NCBI GenBank assembly: GCA_963668595.1
Contig: OY764876.1
Location: 1,736,001 to 1,800,000, forward strand
Length of the DNA stretch: 64,000 nt
From: GWE2-42-39 sp963668595
GTDB lineage: Bacteria > Bacteroidota > Bacteroidia > Bacteroidales > Prolixibacteraceae
Direction of reading: 5' to 3'
A program made the position numbers and the translations under genes. How positions within the stretch are numbered: position 1 is the first letter of the stretch; each line of letters opens with the position of its first letter. The notes below the pieces were generated by a model, which was given only the letters and a program-made list of their open reading frames with translations, was not told the origin of the DNA and ran no database searches. Shown here piece by piece: positions 25,959-33,494 of the stretch.

Positions 25959-27041
25959 TTACTTTTTTCGGCGATGAAAATGCTTCGAGTCGCCCCATTC
26001 GCCGTAGCCCACTTCGGCACCGGCAATTTCGATACGCGCTTCCAGACAGTTTTTGCAAAGCGATGCATCCTCATCCAAACAAGGTTTGCCCTCGTACAAT
26101 TGGTATTCTTTCCGGAAATCGCAAGGCGTAATATTGGGCATAATGATATTGGCTCCCACCTTGATGGCTTTTTCGCGTCCAGCCGGATCAATGGCCTGCA
26201 AAGCAGTTGCTGCAGCCATATTTACATCGGGCATCAGCAAACGCAGGGTAGCAATCATTTTCAATGCCAGATCGAAGCGCTCCTGCTTGGTTTTCAGCAG
26301 ATGGCGATGTTCATACAAAGGGGTATCTTCATGTTCGATGTACGGCCCCATGCCAATCATATCGATGTCTATTTCCTTGAAAAAAAGCAGGTCGTTGGCC
26401 AAATCGTCGAGTGTTTGAAACGGAAAGCCGATCATTACACCGGTACCGGTTTGGTAACCTGTTTCTTTCAGCAAATGCAGGCATTCGAGACGTTTTTCAA
26501 ACAGATGCAATTCATTATCGGGATGAATGCGACGATACAATTCGCGGTTCGAACTTTCGATGCGCAACAAGTAACGATGAGCCCCGCTCTCGAACCAGCG
26601 CTGATAGGTTTCGCGGGTTTGTTCGCCACACGATAACGTTATTCCGAGTTCCCCATTCGACATCTGTTTAATTGATTTCAGCAATTGATCGACACGGCGA
26701 ATAAAAGCCGGCGACGATAACTCGCCCGACTGCAACACCACCGAGCCAAAACGGTTTTCCCAAGCGAAGCGGCATGCCTCTATAATCTCGGCATCGCCCA
26801 CTTCGTAGCGAACCACTTTGTCGTTGCTTTTGCGGATGCCACAATACAGACAGTCTTTTGCACAAATATTGGAAAATTCGACCAAACCACGAAAATACAC
26901 CTTGTTGCCAATGGTTTCGTTTTTTACCCGTGCAGCCGTTTCGAAAAGCAGACGACGGTCGTCGCCTTCGCTGGCCAGCATTTGCACCAATTCATCACGC
27001 CCCCAGTTTCCCCGCTGTAAAATGTCGCTCAGTTTTTCCAT
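25959..27041 (-). CDS. hydE: [FeFe]-hydrogenase maturase HydE
   Basis: A 360-residue radical-SAM enzyme of the BioB/HydE group. The cluster motif is CAKDCLYCGIR, preceded by YFRGLVEFSNI. GSVVLQSGEL, ELGITLSCGEQ, YLLRIESSNRELYRRIHP, GTGVMIGFPFQT and MAAATALQAIDP are typical of HydE, as is the C-terminal PCDFRKEYQLYEGKPC. HydE helps build the dithiomethylamine ligand of the H-cluster. No hydF, hydG or hydrogenase gene is in this window, so those must be elsewhere if the pathway is complete. Hydrogen metabolism would suit the fermentation genes nearby. Confidence 0.9.
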   Translation of the reverse strand: MEKLSDILQRGNWGRDELVQMLASEGDDRRLLFETAARVKNETIGNKVYFRGLVEFSNICAKDCLYCGIRKSNDKVVRYEVGDAEIIEACRFAWENRFGSVVLQSGELSSPAFIRRVDQLLKSIKQMSNGELGITLSCGEQTRETYQRWFESGAHRYLLRIESSNRELYRRIHPDNELHLFEKRLECLHLLKETGYQTGTGVMIGFPFQTLDDLANDLLFFKEIDIDMIGMGPYIEHEDTPLYEHRHLLKTKQERFDLALKMIATLRLLMPDVNMAAATALQAIDPAGREKAIKVGANIIMPNITPCDFRKEYQLYEGKPCLDEDASLCKNCLEARIEIAGAEVGYGEWGDSKHFHRRKK

Positions 27042-27238
27042 CTTTCAGTCTGATAATCGGGCGAAGATACGAAAAAGAGAAGGAAAAAAGGGAAAAGAAA
27101 AATCAGGATCAAAAGGATGAGTGGGTTGATTTTAGAAGCAAATCATTTCTATGATTTAATCCCTACAAAGAAGTGTATGACCTATTGCGTATGGCTACAT
27201 GATACATTTAAATTAGTATAAACCGATCGCAATAGAAA

Positions 27239-27558
27239 ATGAACAAATTTCGAAACAAATACTGCATCGATTCAGCCCGTCGGACCAATTTATCGCCGAT
27301 ATTTTGTGGCACGAAATGGCAAATCACACCAATCATATTGAATTAGGGTAATTTGTGGTGATGCCCAACCATGTGCATGGGATTGTAATTATTGGTGAAC
27401 GAAATGATGGGATGCGGATAAATTTCACCAGGTCAACCAATAATCACCGCCCCCTGCGGAAGGGATTGCAGCGGATAGCCCGCAGCGAAGCGAGGACTAT
27501 GAGCGGAAAGCCCGACCCGACGCAAGGAGGGGCCCGCCCAAAAAACAGGCTGCAATAA
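27239..27558 (+). pseudogene. Decayed RAYT-type (Y1) transposase
   Basis: An ATG is followed by NKFRNKYCIDSARRTN, the usual opening of REP-associated tyrosine transposases. The middle of the gene, which should include the ITICT region, is missing. In another frame DQFIADILWHEMANH leads to a stop where Glu is expected, then FVVMPNHVHGIVII, the HUH metal motif of the family. After this the frame runs into a GC-rich repeat. So there are a deletion, a frameshift and a nonsense codon. It is dead. The 580-bp gap between hydE and the ABC-F gene holds this remnant, its repeat and the ABC-F promoter. Confidence 0.82.
27448..27540 (+). repeat. GC-rich REP-like repeat attached to the RAYT remnant
   Basis: About 90 bp, much richer in G and C than its surroundings, with CCCCCTGCGG, GCGGATAGCCCGC, GCGAAGCGAGG, AAGCCCGACCCGACGC and GGGGCCCGCCC followed by an A run. 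The segment contains several short self-complementary words. Similar GC-rich palindromic blocks accompany RAYT genes in Bacteroidota. The A run and its position suggest a mobile repeat served by the transposase family. Confidence 0.6.
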
Positions 27559-27566
27559 ATCAGTAT

Positions 27567-27599
27567 TTTGCCCGCATTCCCTATTCTTTTCTATCTTTG
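27567..27599 (+). promoter_or_regulatory. Promoter of the ABC-F gene
   Basis: TTTG, a 21-bp spacer and TATCTTTG are an exact match to the Bacteroidota consensus. Transcription would start near 27605, giving a leader of about 15 nt that includes AGGAG before the ATG. Confidence 0.7.
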
Positions 27600-27619
27600 C
27601 TGCCACAAAAATTAGGAGC

Positions 27620-29566
27620 ATGATTTCAGTTGACCAGATACAGGTTGTTTTTGGAGGTTTTGAGCTATTTAAAGGGATTTCGTTTTTGATTACCCCGAAA
27701 GATCGAATTGGTCTGGTGGGAAAAAACGGAGCAGGGAAATCGACCTTGCTAAAGATTTTGTCGGGACAACAACAACCGACAGAGGGAGTTATTTCGCTTC
27801 CGCGCGAATTGCGGCTGGGATACCTTCCGCAGCACATGGTGGTGTCGAATACCAAAACTGTTTTTGATGAAACGCAAACTGCTTTTGAAGAGCTAAATGA
27901 CTTGCAAAATCAACTGGAAGCTGCCAACCGCGAACTGTCGCACCGCGAAGATTACGAATCGGAAAGCTACCTGAAACTGATCAACCGCGTAACCGAACTG
28001 AACGACCGTTTTCAGGTGCTGGGCGGAGGCAATGCCGAGGCTGAGATTGAGCAAACCCTGATGGGGCTTGGTTTTGAGCGCAGCGACTTTACCCGGCGGA
28101 CTTCGGAATTCAGCGGGGGCTGGCGCATGCGTATTGAACTGGCAAAAATTCTGCTCCGCAAACCGGATGTTTTTTTACTCGACGAGCCAACCAACCACCT
28201 CGACATTGAATCGATACAGTGGCTGGAAGATTTTCTGAAAACCTACAATGGCGCGGTGGTGCTGGTGTCGCACGACAAAGCTTTTCTGGATAATGTGACC
28301 AACCGCACCATCGAAATATCGCTGGGCAGAATATACGATTACAAAGCCAATTACTCGCGCTACCTGGAACTGCGTGCCGAAAACAAGCAAACTCAACTGG
28401 CTGCATTTCAGAATCAGCAAAAAATGATTGAAGATGCGGAAAAATTCATCGAACGTTTCCGCTACAAAGCGACCAAGTCGGTACAGGTACAATCGCGGGT
28501 AAAAATGCTCGACAAACTGGATCGTCTGGAAGTGGATGAAGAAGATAATTCGCGTTTAAACATTAAATTTCCGCCGGCATTGCGCTCGGGAACGGTAGTG
28601 GTTGATGCCAAGGAAATTACCAAACGCTATGGCGATTTGCTGGTTCTCGACAAGGTGGACATGACCATTGAACGGGGAGATAAAATTGCCTTTGTGGGAA
28701 AAAATGGCGAAGGGAAAACCACCCTGGCACGAATTATTTTGGATGAACTGGAGCATCAGGGAGAAATGAAGCTGGGGCACAATGTAAAAATCGGCTACTT
28801 TGCACAGAATCAGGCTCAGTTGCTGGATGAAAACCTGAGCGTTCTGGAAACCATTGACCAAATTGCTGTAGGCGATGTTCGCACAAAAATCCGCGATATT
28901 CTGGGTGCTTTTATGTTCTCAGGCGAGGATGTGGATAAAAAAGTGAAAGTGTTGAGCGGTGGCGAACGCACCCGTCTGGCAATGATCCGGCTGATGCTGG
29001 AAGAAGTGAATTTCCTGGTACTCGACGAACCTACCAACCACTTGGACATGCGCTCGAAGGAGATGCTTAAAAATGCACTGGCCACCTACGACGGAACGGT
29101 ATTGGTGGTATCGCACGACCGCGAATTTCTGGACGGACTGGTTACCTGCGTGTATGAATTCAAGAACAAAAAAATAAAGCAGCACTTAGGCGGCATTTAC
29201 GACTTTTTGCAGAAAAAACGCATCGAGTCGATGAAGGAACTGGAACGCAAAGAGAAGGTGCAGGAAGCCAAACCGAAAGAAGAAAAAGCCACAGAACAGA
29301 GCGGGCTGAGCTTTGAAGAACGAAAAGAAATTAACCGTGCCATCACGCGTACGGAAAAAGATATAGAGAAAAACGAGGTCGAGATTGCCGGTTTGGAAGA
29401 ACAGATTGCCAAAATGGACAAATTGCTCTCGTCGCCCGAAGGAATCAACGATTCGTCGGTGTACGAAAAATATGAGCAACTGAAATCGGACCTTGAACGT
29501 AAGATGGAGCAGTGGGAAGCATTGCATGCCGAATACGAAACATTGACACAAAAAAAGACATGGTAA
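27620..29566 (+). CDS. ABC-F family ATPase (Uup-like)
   Basis: A 648-residue soluble protein with two ABC domains and no membrane part. Domain 1 has Walker A GKNGAGKSTLL, signature EFSGGWRMRIELAK and Walker B VFLLDEPTNHLD. Domain 2 has GKNGEGKTTLA, LSGGERTRLAMI and FLVLDEPTNHLD. The ABC-F interdomain linker follows domain 1 (ERFRYKATKSVQVQSRVK). After domain 2 comes a charged coiled-coil tail (about residues 545-648, EERKEINRAITRTEKDIE). ABC-F proteins act on ribosomes, relieving stalling or protecting against antibiotics; the Uup-type tail binds nucleic acid. It is followed after one base by rlmB. Confidence 0.93.
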   Translation: MISVDQIQVVFGGFELFKGISFLITPKDRIGLVGKNGAGKSTLLKILSGQQQPTEGVISLPRELRLGYLPQHMVVSNTKTVFDETQTAFEELNDLQNQLEAANRELSHREDYESESYLKLINRVTELNDRFQVLGGGNAEAEIEQTLMGLGFERSDFTRRTSEFSGGWRMRIELAKILLRKPDVFLLDEPTNHLDIESIQWLEDFLKTYNGAVVLVSHDKAFLDNVTNRTIEISLGRIYDYKANYSRYLELRAENKQTQLAAFQNQQKMIEDAEKFIERFRYKATKSVQVQSRVKMLDKLDRLEVDEEDNSRLNIKFPPALRSGTVVVDAKEITKRYGDLLVLDKVDMTIERGDKIAFVGKNGEGKTTLARIILDELEHQGEMKLGHNVKIGYFAQNQAQLLDENLSVLETIDQIAVGDVRTKIRDILGAFMFSGEDVDKKVKVLSGGERTRLAMIRLMLEEVNFLVLDEPTNHLDMRSKEMLKNALATYDGTVLVVSHDREFLDGLVTCVYEFKNKKIKQHLGGIYDFLQKKRIESMKELERKEKVQEAKPKEEKATEQSGLSFEERKEINRAITRTEKDIEKNEVEIAGLEEQIAKMDKLLSSPEGINDSSVYEKYEQLKSDLERKMEQWEALHAEYETLTQKKTW

Positions 29567-29567
29567 A

Positions 29568-30320
29568 ATGAATTGGGAACGCAAAGAAAAAGACGATCTG
29601 ATATTTGGCATTCGTGCCGTGATGGAAGCCATTGAGGCAGGTAAAGAAATAGACCGGGTACTGATAAAAAGCGGACTGGGCGGCGAACTGTACAAAGAGT
29701 TTTTCGATCTGGTACGTGCCCGTCAGGTGCCTTTTCAGTTTGTACCGATTGAAAAAATTAACCGGATGACCCGCAATAACCACCAGGGAGTGATTGCCTT
29801 TGTGTCGCCGGTGTCGTTTCATAAAGTAGAAGACCTGATTCCGGAGTGGTTCGATAATGGCAAAACACCGATGGTATTATTGCTTGATCAGGTGTCGGAT
29901 GTGCGTAACTTCGGGGCCATTGTACGTACAGCAGAATGTGCTGGTGTGGACGCAGTAGTGATTCCACAACAGGGTGCGGCTAAAATCAATGCCGATGCAG
30001 TAAAAACCTCGGCCGGAGCGCTTCACCTGATGCCTATCTGTCGTCAGAAAAACATGGTGGATACCTGCATGTACTTGCAACAATCGGGCTTCCGCATTGT
30101 GGCTGCCACCGAAAAAGGCAACGATTTATTTACCGAATCAGACCTGACCGGCCCACTTGCCATTGTAATGGGTGCCGAAGACAAAGGAATTGATCGCCGT
30201 ATTCTGGCTATGGCCGACCAGCGCGTAAAAATTCCGATTCTGGGGAAAATTGAATCGCTAAACGTGTCGGTAGCCGCGGGGTTGCTGGTCTATGAAGCAG
30301 TGAGACAGCGCACGAAGTAG
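29568..30320 (+). CDS. rlmB: 23S rRNA 2'-O-ribose methyltransferase RlmB (TrmH/SpoU family)
   Basis: A 250-residue SpoU-family enzyme. The N-terminal substrate-binding domain (DDLIFGIRAVMEAIEAG, VPIEKINRMTRNNHQGVIAF) is followed by the knotted methyltransferase domain with LLLDQVSDVRNFGAIVRTAEC (motif 1), IVMGAEDKGIDRRI (motif 2) and IPILGKIESLNVSVAAGLLVYEA (motif 3). It probably methylates G2251 of 23S rRNA (E. coli numbering). It is tightly coupled to the ABC-F gene, linking two ribosome-acting proteins. Confidence 0.93.
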   Translation: MNWERKEKDDLIFGIRAVMEAIEAGKEIDRVLIKSGLGGELYKEFFDLVRARQVPFQFVPIEKINRMTRNNHQGVIAFVSPVSFHKVEDLIPEWFDNGKTPMVLLLDQVSDVRNFGAIVRTAECAGVDAVVIPQQGAAKINADAVKTSAGALHLMPICRQKNMVDTCMYLQQSGFRIVAATEKGNDLFTESDLTGPLAIVMGAEDKGIDRRILAMADQRVKIPILGKIESLNVSVAAGLLVYEAVRQRTK

Positions 30321-30324
30321 TCGA

Positions 30325-30478
30325 GAGTAAGCTACAAGTCGCAAGTAGTAAGTCGTAAGACAACAGCCGAGGGAAAGCTGAGATTGAGGTTAAGGCTGAG
30401 ATTGAGTACTAACAGCCGGGCTGTTTTCTTAGGACTTAGGACTTACTACTTGAAACTTATAATTTGGAACTTTAAACC
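30325..30478 (+). repeat. Composite intergenic repeat, copy 1
   Basis: It starts with GTAAGCTACAAGTCGCAAG, continues through TAGTAAGTCGTAAGACAACAGCC, and has a second core AACAGCCGGGCTGTT that is a perfect palindrome around one G. It ends in repeated GGACTTA words. The same elements in reverse order occur at 39955-40066, and a shorter copy lies at 39706-39810. The repeat is also open as an upstream extension of the next gene's frame, which is misleading. Confidence 0.75.
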
Positions 30479-30485
30479 GATCACT

Positions 30486-31442
30486 ATGGAAATAGCAGTA
30501 CTAGATGGTTTTACCCTGAATCCGGACGATTTATCGTGGAGTGGATTGGAAAAGTTGGGCAACTGCCGCATTTACGACCGCACTCCTGCCCCACTCACCA
30601 TTGAACGAATCGGGCAGGCTGAAATAGTACTGACCAATAAAGTAATTCTTGACCGCAAAGTGTTGGAACAAGTGCCGCAGTTGCGCTACATTGGCGTGCT
30701 GGCTACCGGCTACAACGTAGTGGATGTGCAGGCTGCAAACGAACAGGGCATCGTAGTAACCAATATTCCGGCCTACAGCACCGACTCGGTGGCACAAATG
30801 GTTTTTGCACAAATACTGGCTTTTTGCAACAGGGTTGAGCTGCATGCCCAATCGGTACAAAAGGGAGACTGGAGCAGCTGCGCCGATTTTTCGTACTCGC
30901 TCAGTGCGCAAACCGAGATTAGCGGAAAAACCATTGGCATTGTAGGCTTTGGACGAATCGGGCAAAAAGTAGCACAAATTGCCCGTGCATTTGGCATGCA
31001 GGTTTTGTTCCACAACCGTTCGGCGAAAGAAGTTTCCGATCCTGCAATCCGTCAGGTGTCGCTTGAAACAGTTTTTGCAGAAAGCGACTTTGTAAGCCTT
31101 AACTGCCCGCTTACTGCCGACAACCACCAATTTGTAAATGCCCGTTTGTTGGCTACCATGAAACCAACTGCCATGCTGATTAATACCGGACGCGGGCCAC
31201 TGATTAATGAAGTCGATTTGGCCGAAGCGCTAAACAAAGGCCAGCTTGCCGCTGCCGGACTGGATGTGCTTTCCAGCGAACCACCGCAAGCCGACAATCC
31301 ACTTTTATCGGCAAAAAACTGTTTTATTACGCCACATATTGCCTGGGCCAGCTTCGAAGCGCGCAGCCGTCTGATGCAAATTGCTACCGAAAATGTACAG
31401 GCTTTCCTCAACGGGGCTCCGCAAAATGTGGTAAGGGGATAA
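30486..31442 (+). CDS. D-2-hydroxyacid dehydrogenase (glycerate dehydrogenase-like)
   Basis: A 318-residue NAD-dependent enzyme of the D-isomer family. The N-terminal substrate domain includes LRYIGVLATGYNVVD, the Rossmann motif is IGIVGFGRIGQKVAQIA, and the catalytic residues are in LINTGRGPLINEVDL (Arg region), AAGLDVLSSEPP (Glu) and FITPHIAWAS (His). It may reduce hydroxypyruvate or glyoxylate. I start at MEIAVLDGF because the 34 residues of the longer frame are translated repeat DNA. A glycerate kinase is encoded 29 kb away. Confidence 0.92.
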   Translation: MEIAVLDGFTLNPDDLSWSGLEKLGNCRIYDRTPAPLTIERIGQAEIVLTNKVILDRKVLEQVPQLRYIGVLATGYNVVDVQAANEQGIVVTNIPAYSTDSVAQMVFAQILAFCNRVELHAQSVQKGDWSSCADFSYSLSAQTEISGKTIGIVGFGRIGQKVAQIARAFGMQVLFHNRSAKEVSDPAIRQVSLETVFAESDFVSLNCPLTADNHQFVNARLLATMKPTAMLINTGRGPLINEVDLAEALNKGQLAAAGLDVLSSEPPQADNPLLSAKNCFITPHIAWASFEARSRLMQIATENVQAFLNGAPQNVVRG

Positions 31443-31574
31443 GTTTACCACAATAGGTACAATAGAGACATAGAAAACAGCCATTATTATTTATTTGTCG
31501 TTACTGTTCCGCAGTCAACCGGAAAACAGAGGTTGCTAAAACAACCATTTTTCTCACACATTGCCCCCTGACTC

Positions 31575-31738
31575 ATTCCCGCGAAGGCGGGAATCCCAAC
31601 TTAAAGAAAAATTCTGTTTTTACCGATTGGTCTTATGTGTGTTTTAAACAAACTCCGAAGGAGTCAAACTATTCTTCACCTCCGGAAGAACCGGAGGAAC
31701 TCGAAAAACCTATTTCTCTAACAACCCCGAATGGGGTT
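31575..31738. repeat. Array of short palindromic hairpins left of the Y1 transposase
   Basis: Four independent hairpins are packed into 165 bp: ATTCCCGC-GAAG-GCGGGAAT (31575-31594), ACTCC-GAA-GGAGT (31652-31664), CCTCCGG-AAGAA-CCGGAGG (31679-31697) and AACCCC-GAAT-GGGGTT (31723-31738). The last abuts the end of the transposase gene. They resemble the hairpin substrates recognised by Y1 transposases. AACAGCC also occurs at 31476-31482 in the same gap. Confidence 0.75.
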
Positions 31739-31742
31739 GAAT

Positions 31743-32189
31743 TCAGATTAGGTACCGCTCGTCATATTCAATTCCATTCTCTTTCAATAATTGAACATAT
31801 TCATCCCTAAAAGAAACTTTTCGATGATGCTCCTGCTGATTCATTACGTATTTTATCACTCGGTCTTTTTCTTTCAACGAAAGAGTAAATGCTCCGTATC
31901 CTTCAGCCCAGCCAATGAACTGAGGATATAAACCATTTTCTTTTATCCAGATAGAGGAGGAAACTTTTACATCCTTGACCAGAGTTGCCAATGCAACGGA
32001 CGGATGTAAATCAAAAACGATGTGCAGGTGGTTTTCGACTCCGTTAATGCGGTAGAGTTTGCATTTTTTATTCTTTAGTATTCCCCATATGTATCGAAAT
32101 AGCTCATCGTTTCCATAATTAGATAAGACTTTCTCATTTTTCTTAGTATGGAAAGTAAGGTGATAAAGTATCTGATGATAGCTAGCCAT
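31743..32189 (-). mobile_element. Y1 (IS200-like/RAYT-like) transposase, apparently intact
   Basis: A 148-residue single-domain HUH transposase. It starts MASYHQILYHLTFHTKKN, has the metal motif ENHLHIVFDL and the catalytic Tyr in RVIKYVMNQQEHHRK, and contains WAEGYGAFTLS. The length is that of TnpA_REP/IS200 enzymes, which nick single-stranded DNA at hairpins and form a 5'-phosphotyrosine link. No tnpB is present. Short palindromes flank it on both sides, and a pair of AACCCC-GGGGTT hairpins lies close to each end (31723 and 32260), which may mark the ends of the mobile unit. Confidence 0.87.
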
Positions 32190-32212
32190 AGAATTAAATT
32201 TTAGTATTTAAA

Positions 32213-32341
32213 AAATACGAAATAATTTCCTTTTTTCGTATTTCAGAAACTTAATATTCAACCCCTATGGGGTTAATGGACTTATTGATTCGTAAGCCCT
32301 CAATTGTATTGAGGGTGACGAATATATTCCACCTTCGGCGG
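32213..32341. repeat. Hairpins right of the Y1 transposase
   Basis: Inverted arms AAATACGAA (32213-32221) and TTCGTATTT (about 32235-32243) come first. Then come AACCCC-TAT-GGGGTT (32260-32274), CCCTCAAT-TGT-ATTGAGGG (32297-32315) and CCACC-TTC-GGCGG (32329-32341, one mismatch, G-T in the minus strand). The AACCCC hairpin repeats the one on the left side with a different loop. Confidence 0.72.
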
Positions 32342-32399
32342 AACAATAAAATTGAAGACAATCAAGTTTGAATTTCATCAATAAAAAGGTACCATCAAA

Positions 32400-33272
32400 T
32401 TACTTTAACGACCACCAAGCTTGTCCATTTTCAAAATAAACAATAGGAACCGATGAAACGAAGCTTTTCAGCCAGTTGGCACAATGCAGCATTCCTGCTT
32501 CTTCCGAATGAATGTGCCCGATAAAAACCACCGCTTTATTTCGGCCCTGCGCCACTGCATCGTTAATATATTCGTAGGTTTCCCATTCAGGCGATTCTCC
32601 TGCAATCAAAACTTCCACGTTTTCGTTTTGAAGAGCCCGAATATGCCTTTGTGAACCGGGAGCACCAACAGCCAAGGCAACTTTAGTAAAAGTCATATCG
32701 GGATTACCAATCACACGAAAATCCTTGGTACCAAAAATTACCGATAGCTTTTCAACAAATTCTTTCAAATTCTGCTTTTCAAACTCATAAAATATCCGCG
32801 ATTGATCAGTCATATTTTTGCGCCATCCCAGTTTTTCAACCATTCCTTCGTAAATACCATCGGGTTGAGTCATGTGAATATGGTCGTGAAAGCGAAATAC
32901 AATCAAATTATTGTCGCGAATAAATTTCATTTTCTCCTGAAAAACCGGATCATTTTCCAGAAAGTTCGTTTCATCCGAATGATTATAGAAAATAGGTTCG
33001 TGAGTTAAAACAAAATTACAATGCTGAGCGACAGCCTGCCGGAGAACTTTCATATCAGCAAACATACACACTGCAATACCTGTCACACGATCCTGCGGGT
33101 TTCCGGCTTTAAAGGTATCCACTGTTTTCTCTGTCCAGGGACATGTTACATGCTTTTTCATTAAATCGACCACCATTTGAGCTGAAAGATGCTCGCCGGA
33201 GTTATTCTGTGCACAACAAAACAAAGTCGAAAAAAACAGGATGAAAAATAAAATTGGTATTCGGTTATTCAT
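32400..33272 (-). CDS. Exported Nif3/DUF34-like protein
   Basis: A 290-residue protein with a signal peptide (PILFFILFFSTLFCCAQ). The mature part matches the Nif3-like dinuclear metal-binding family: VTGIAVCMFADMKVLRQAV, FVLTHEPIFYNHSDE (HEP-type metal motif), NNLIVFRFHDHIHM, and the C-terminal IGHIHSEEAGMLHCANWLK with His and Glu ligands. Normal Nif3 proteins are cytosolic, so export is unusual. I start at MNNRIPILF because it gives a clean signal peptide; the longer frame adds 28 non-conserved residues. The function of the family is unsettled. The last two Cys of the signal (FCCAQ) could also make it a lipoprotein. Confidence 0.85.
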   Translation of the reverse strand: MNNRIPILFFILFFSTLFCCAQNNSGEHLSAQMVVDLMKKHVTCPWTEKTVDTFKAGNPQDRVTGIAVCMFADMKVLRQAVAQHCNFVLTHEPIFYNHSDETNFLENDPVFQEKMKFIRDNNLIVFRFHDHIHMTQPDGIYEGMVEKLGWRKNMTDQSRIFYEFEKQNLKEFVEKLSVIFGTKDFRVIGNPDMTFTKVALAVGAPGSQRHIRALQNENVEVLIAGESPEWETYEYINDAVAQGRNKAVVFIGHIHSEEAGMLHCANWLKSFVSSVPIVYFENGQAWWSLK

Positions 33273-33440
33273 AATAATACGGTATAGTTTTGAGGAAATA
33301 AAATTATCACAAAAAAAGCATAAACGCCCACAAAACAGTGTATTTCTATCACTCACTCAATAGATCGAAAACATGCACATCCCGACTGGATATTATTCAG
33401 TTTAAAGCAATAACCTTACTTTCTGCAAGTACAAAACGAC

Positions 33441-33470
33441 AAAGGGCCTGACCACCTGGCCAAGCCCTTT
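33441..33470 (-). terminator. Terminator at the end of the PUL
   Basis: AAAGGGC and GCCCTTT pair around a 16-nt loop. It lies 25 bp past the last gene of the long minus-strand locus and marks its end. The T run on the minus side is short. Confidence 0.6.
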
Positions 33471-33494
33471 ATATATACCGAGTTGATTGATTAT

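Noticed and set aside
27355..27558. A real 67-residue protein starting MVMPNHVHG
   Set aside because: It is the middle of a dead transposase running into a GC-rich repeat.
30384..30485. N-terminal extension of the 2-hydroxyacid dehydrogenase
   Set aside because: These codons are translated intergenic repeat; the same peptide pattern appears opposite 39706-39810.
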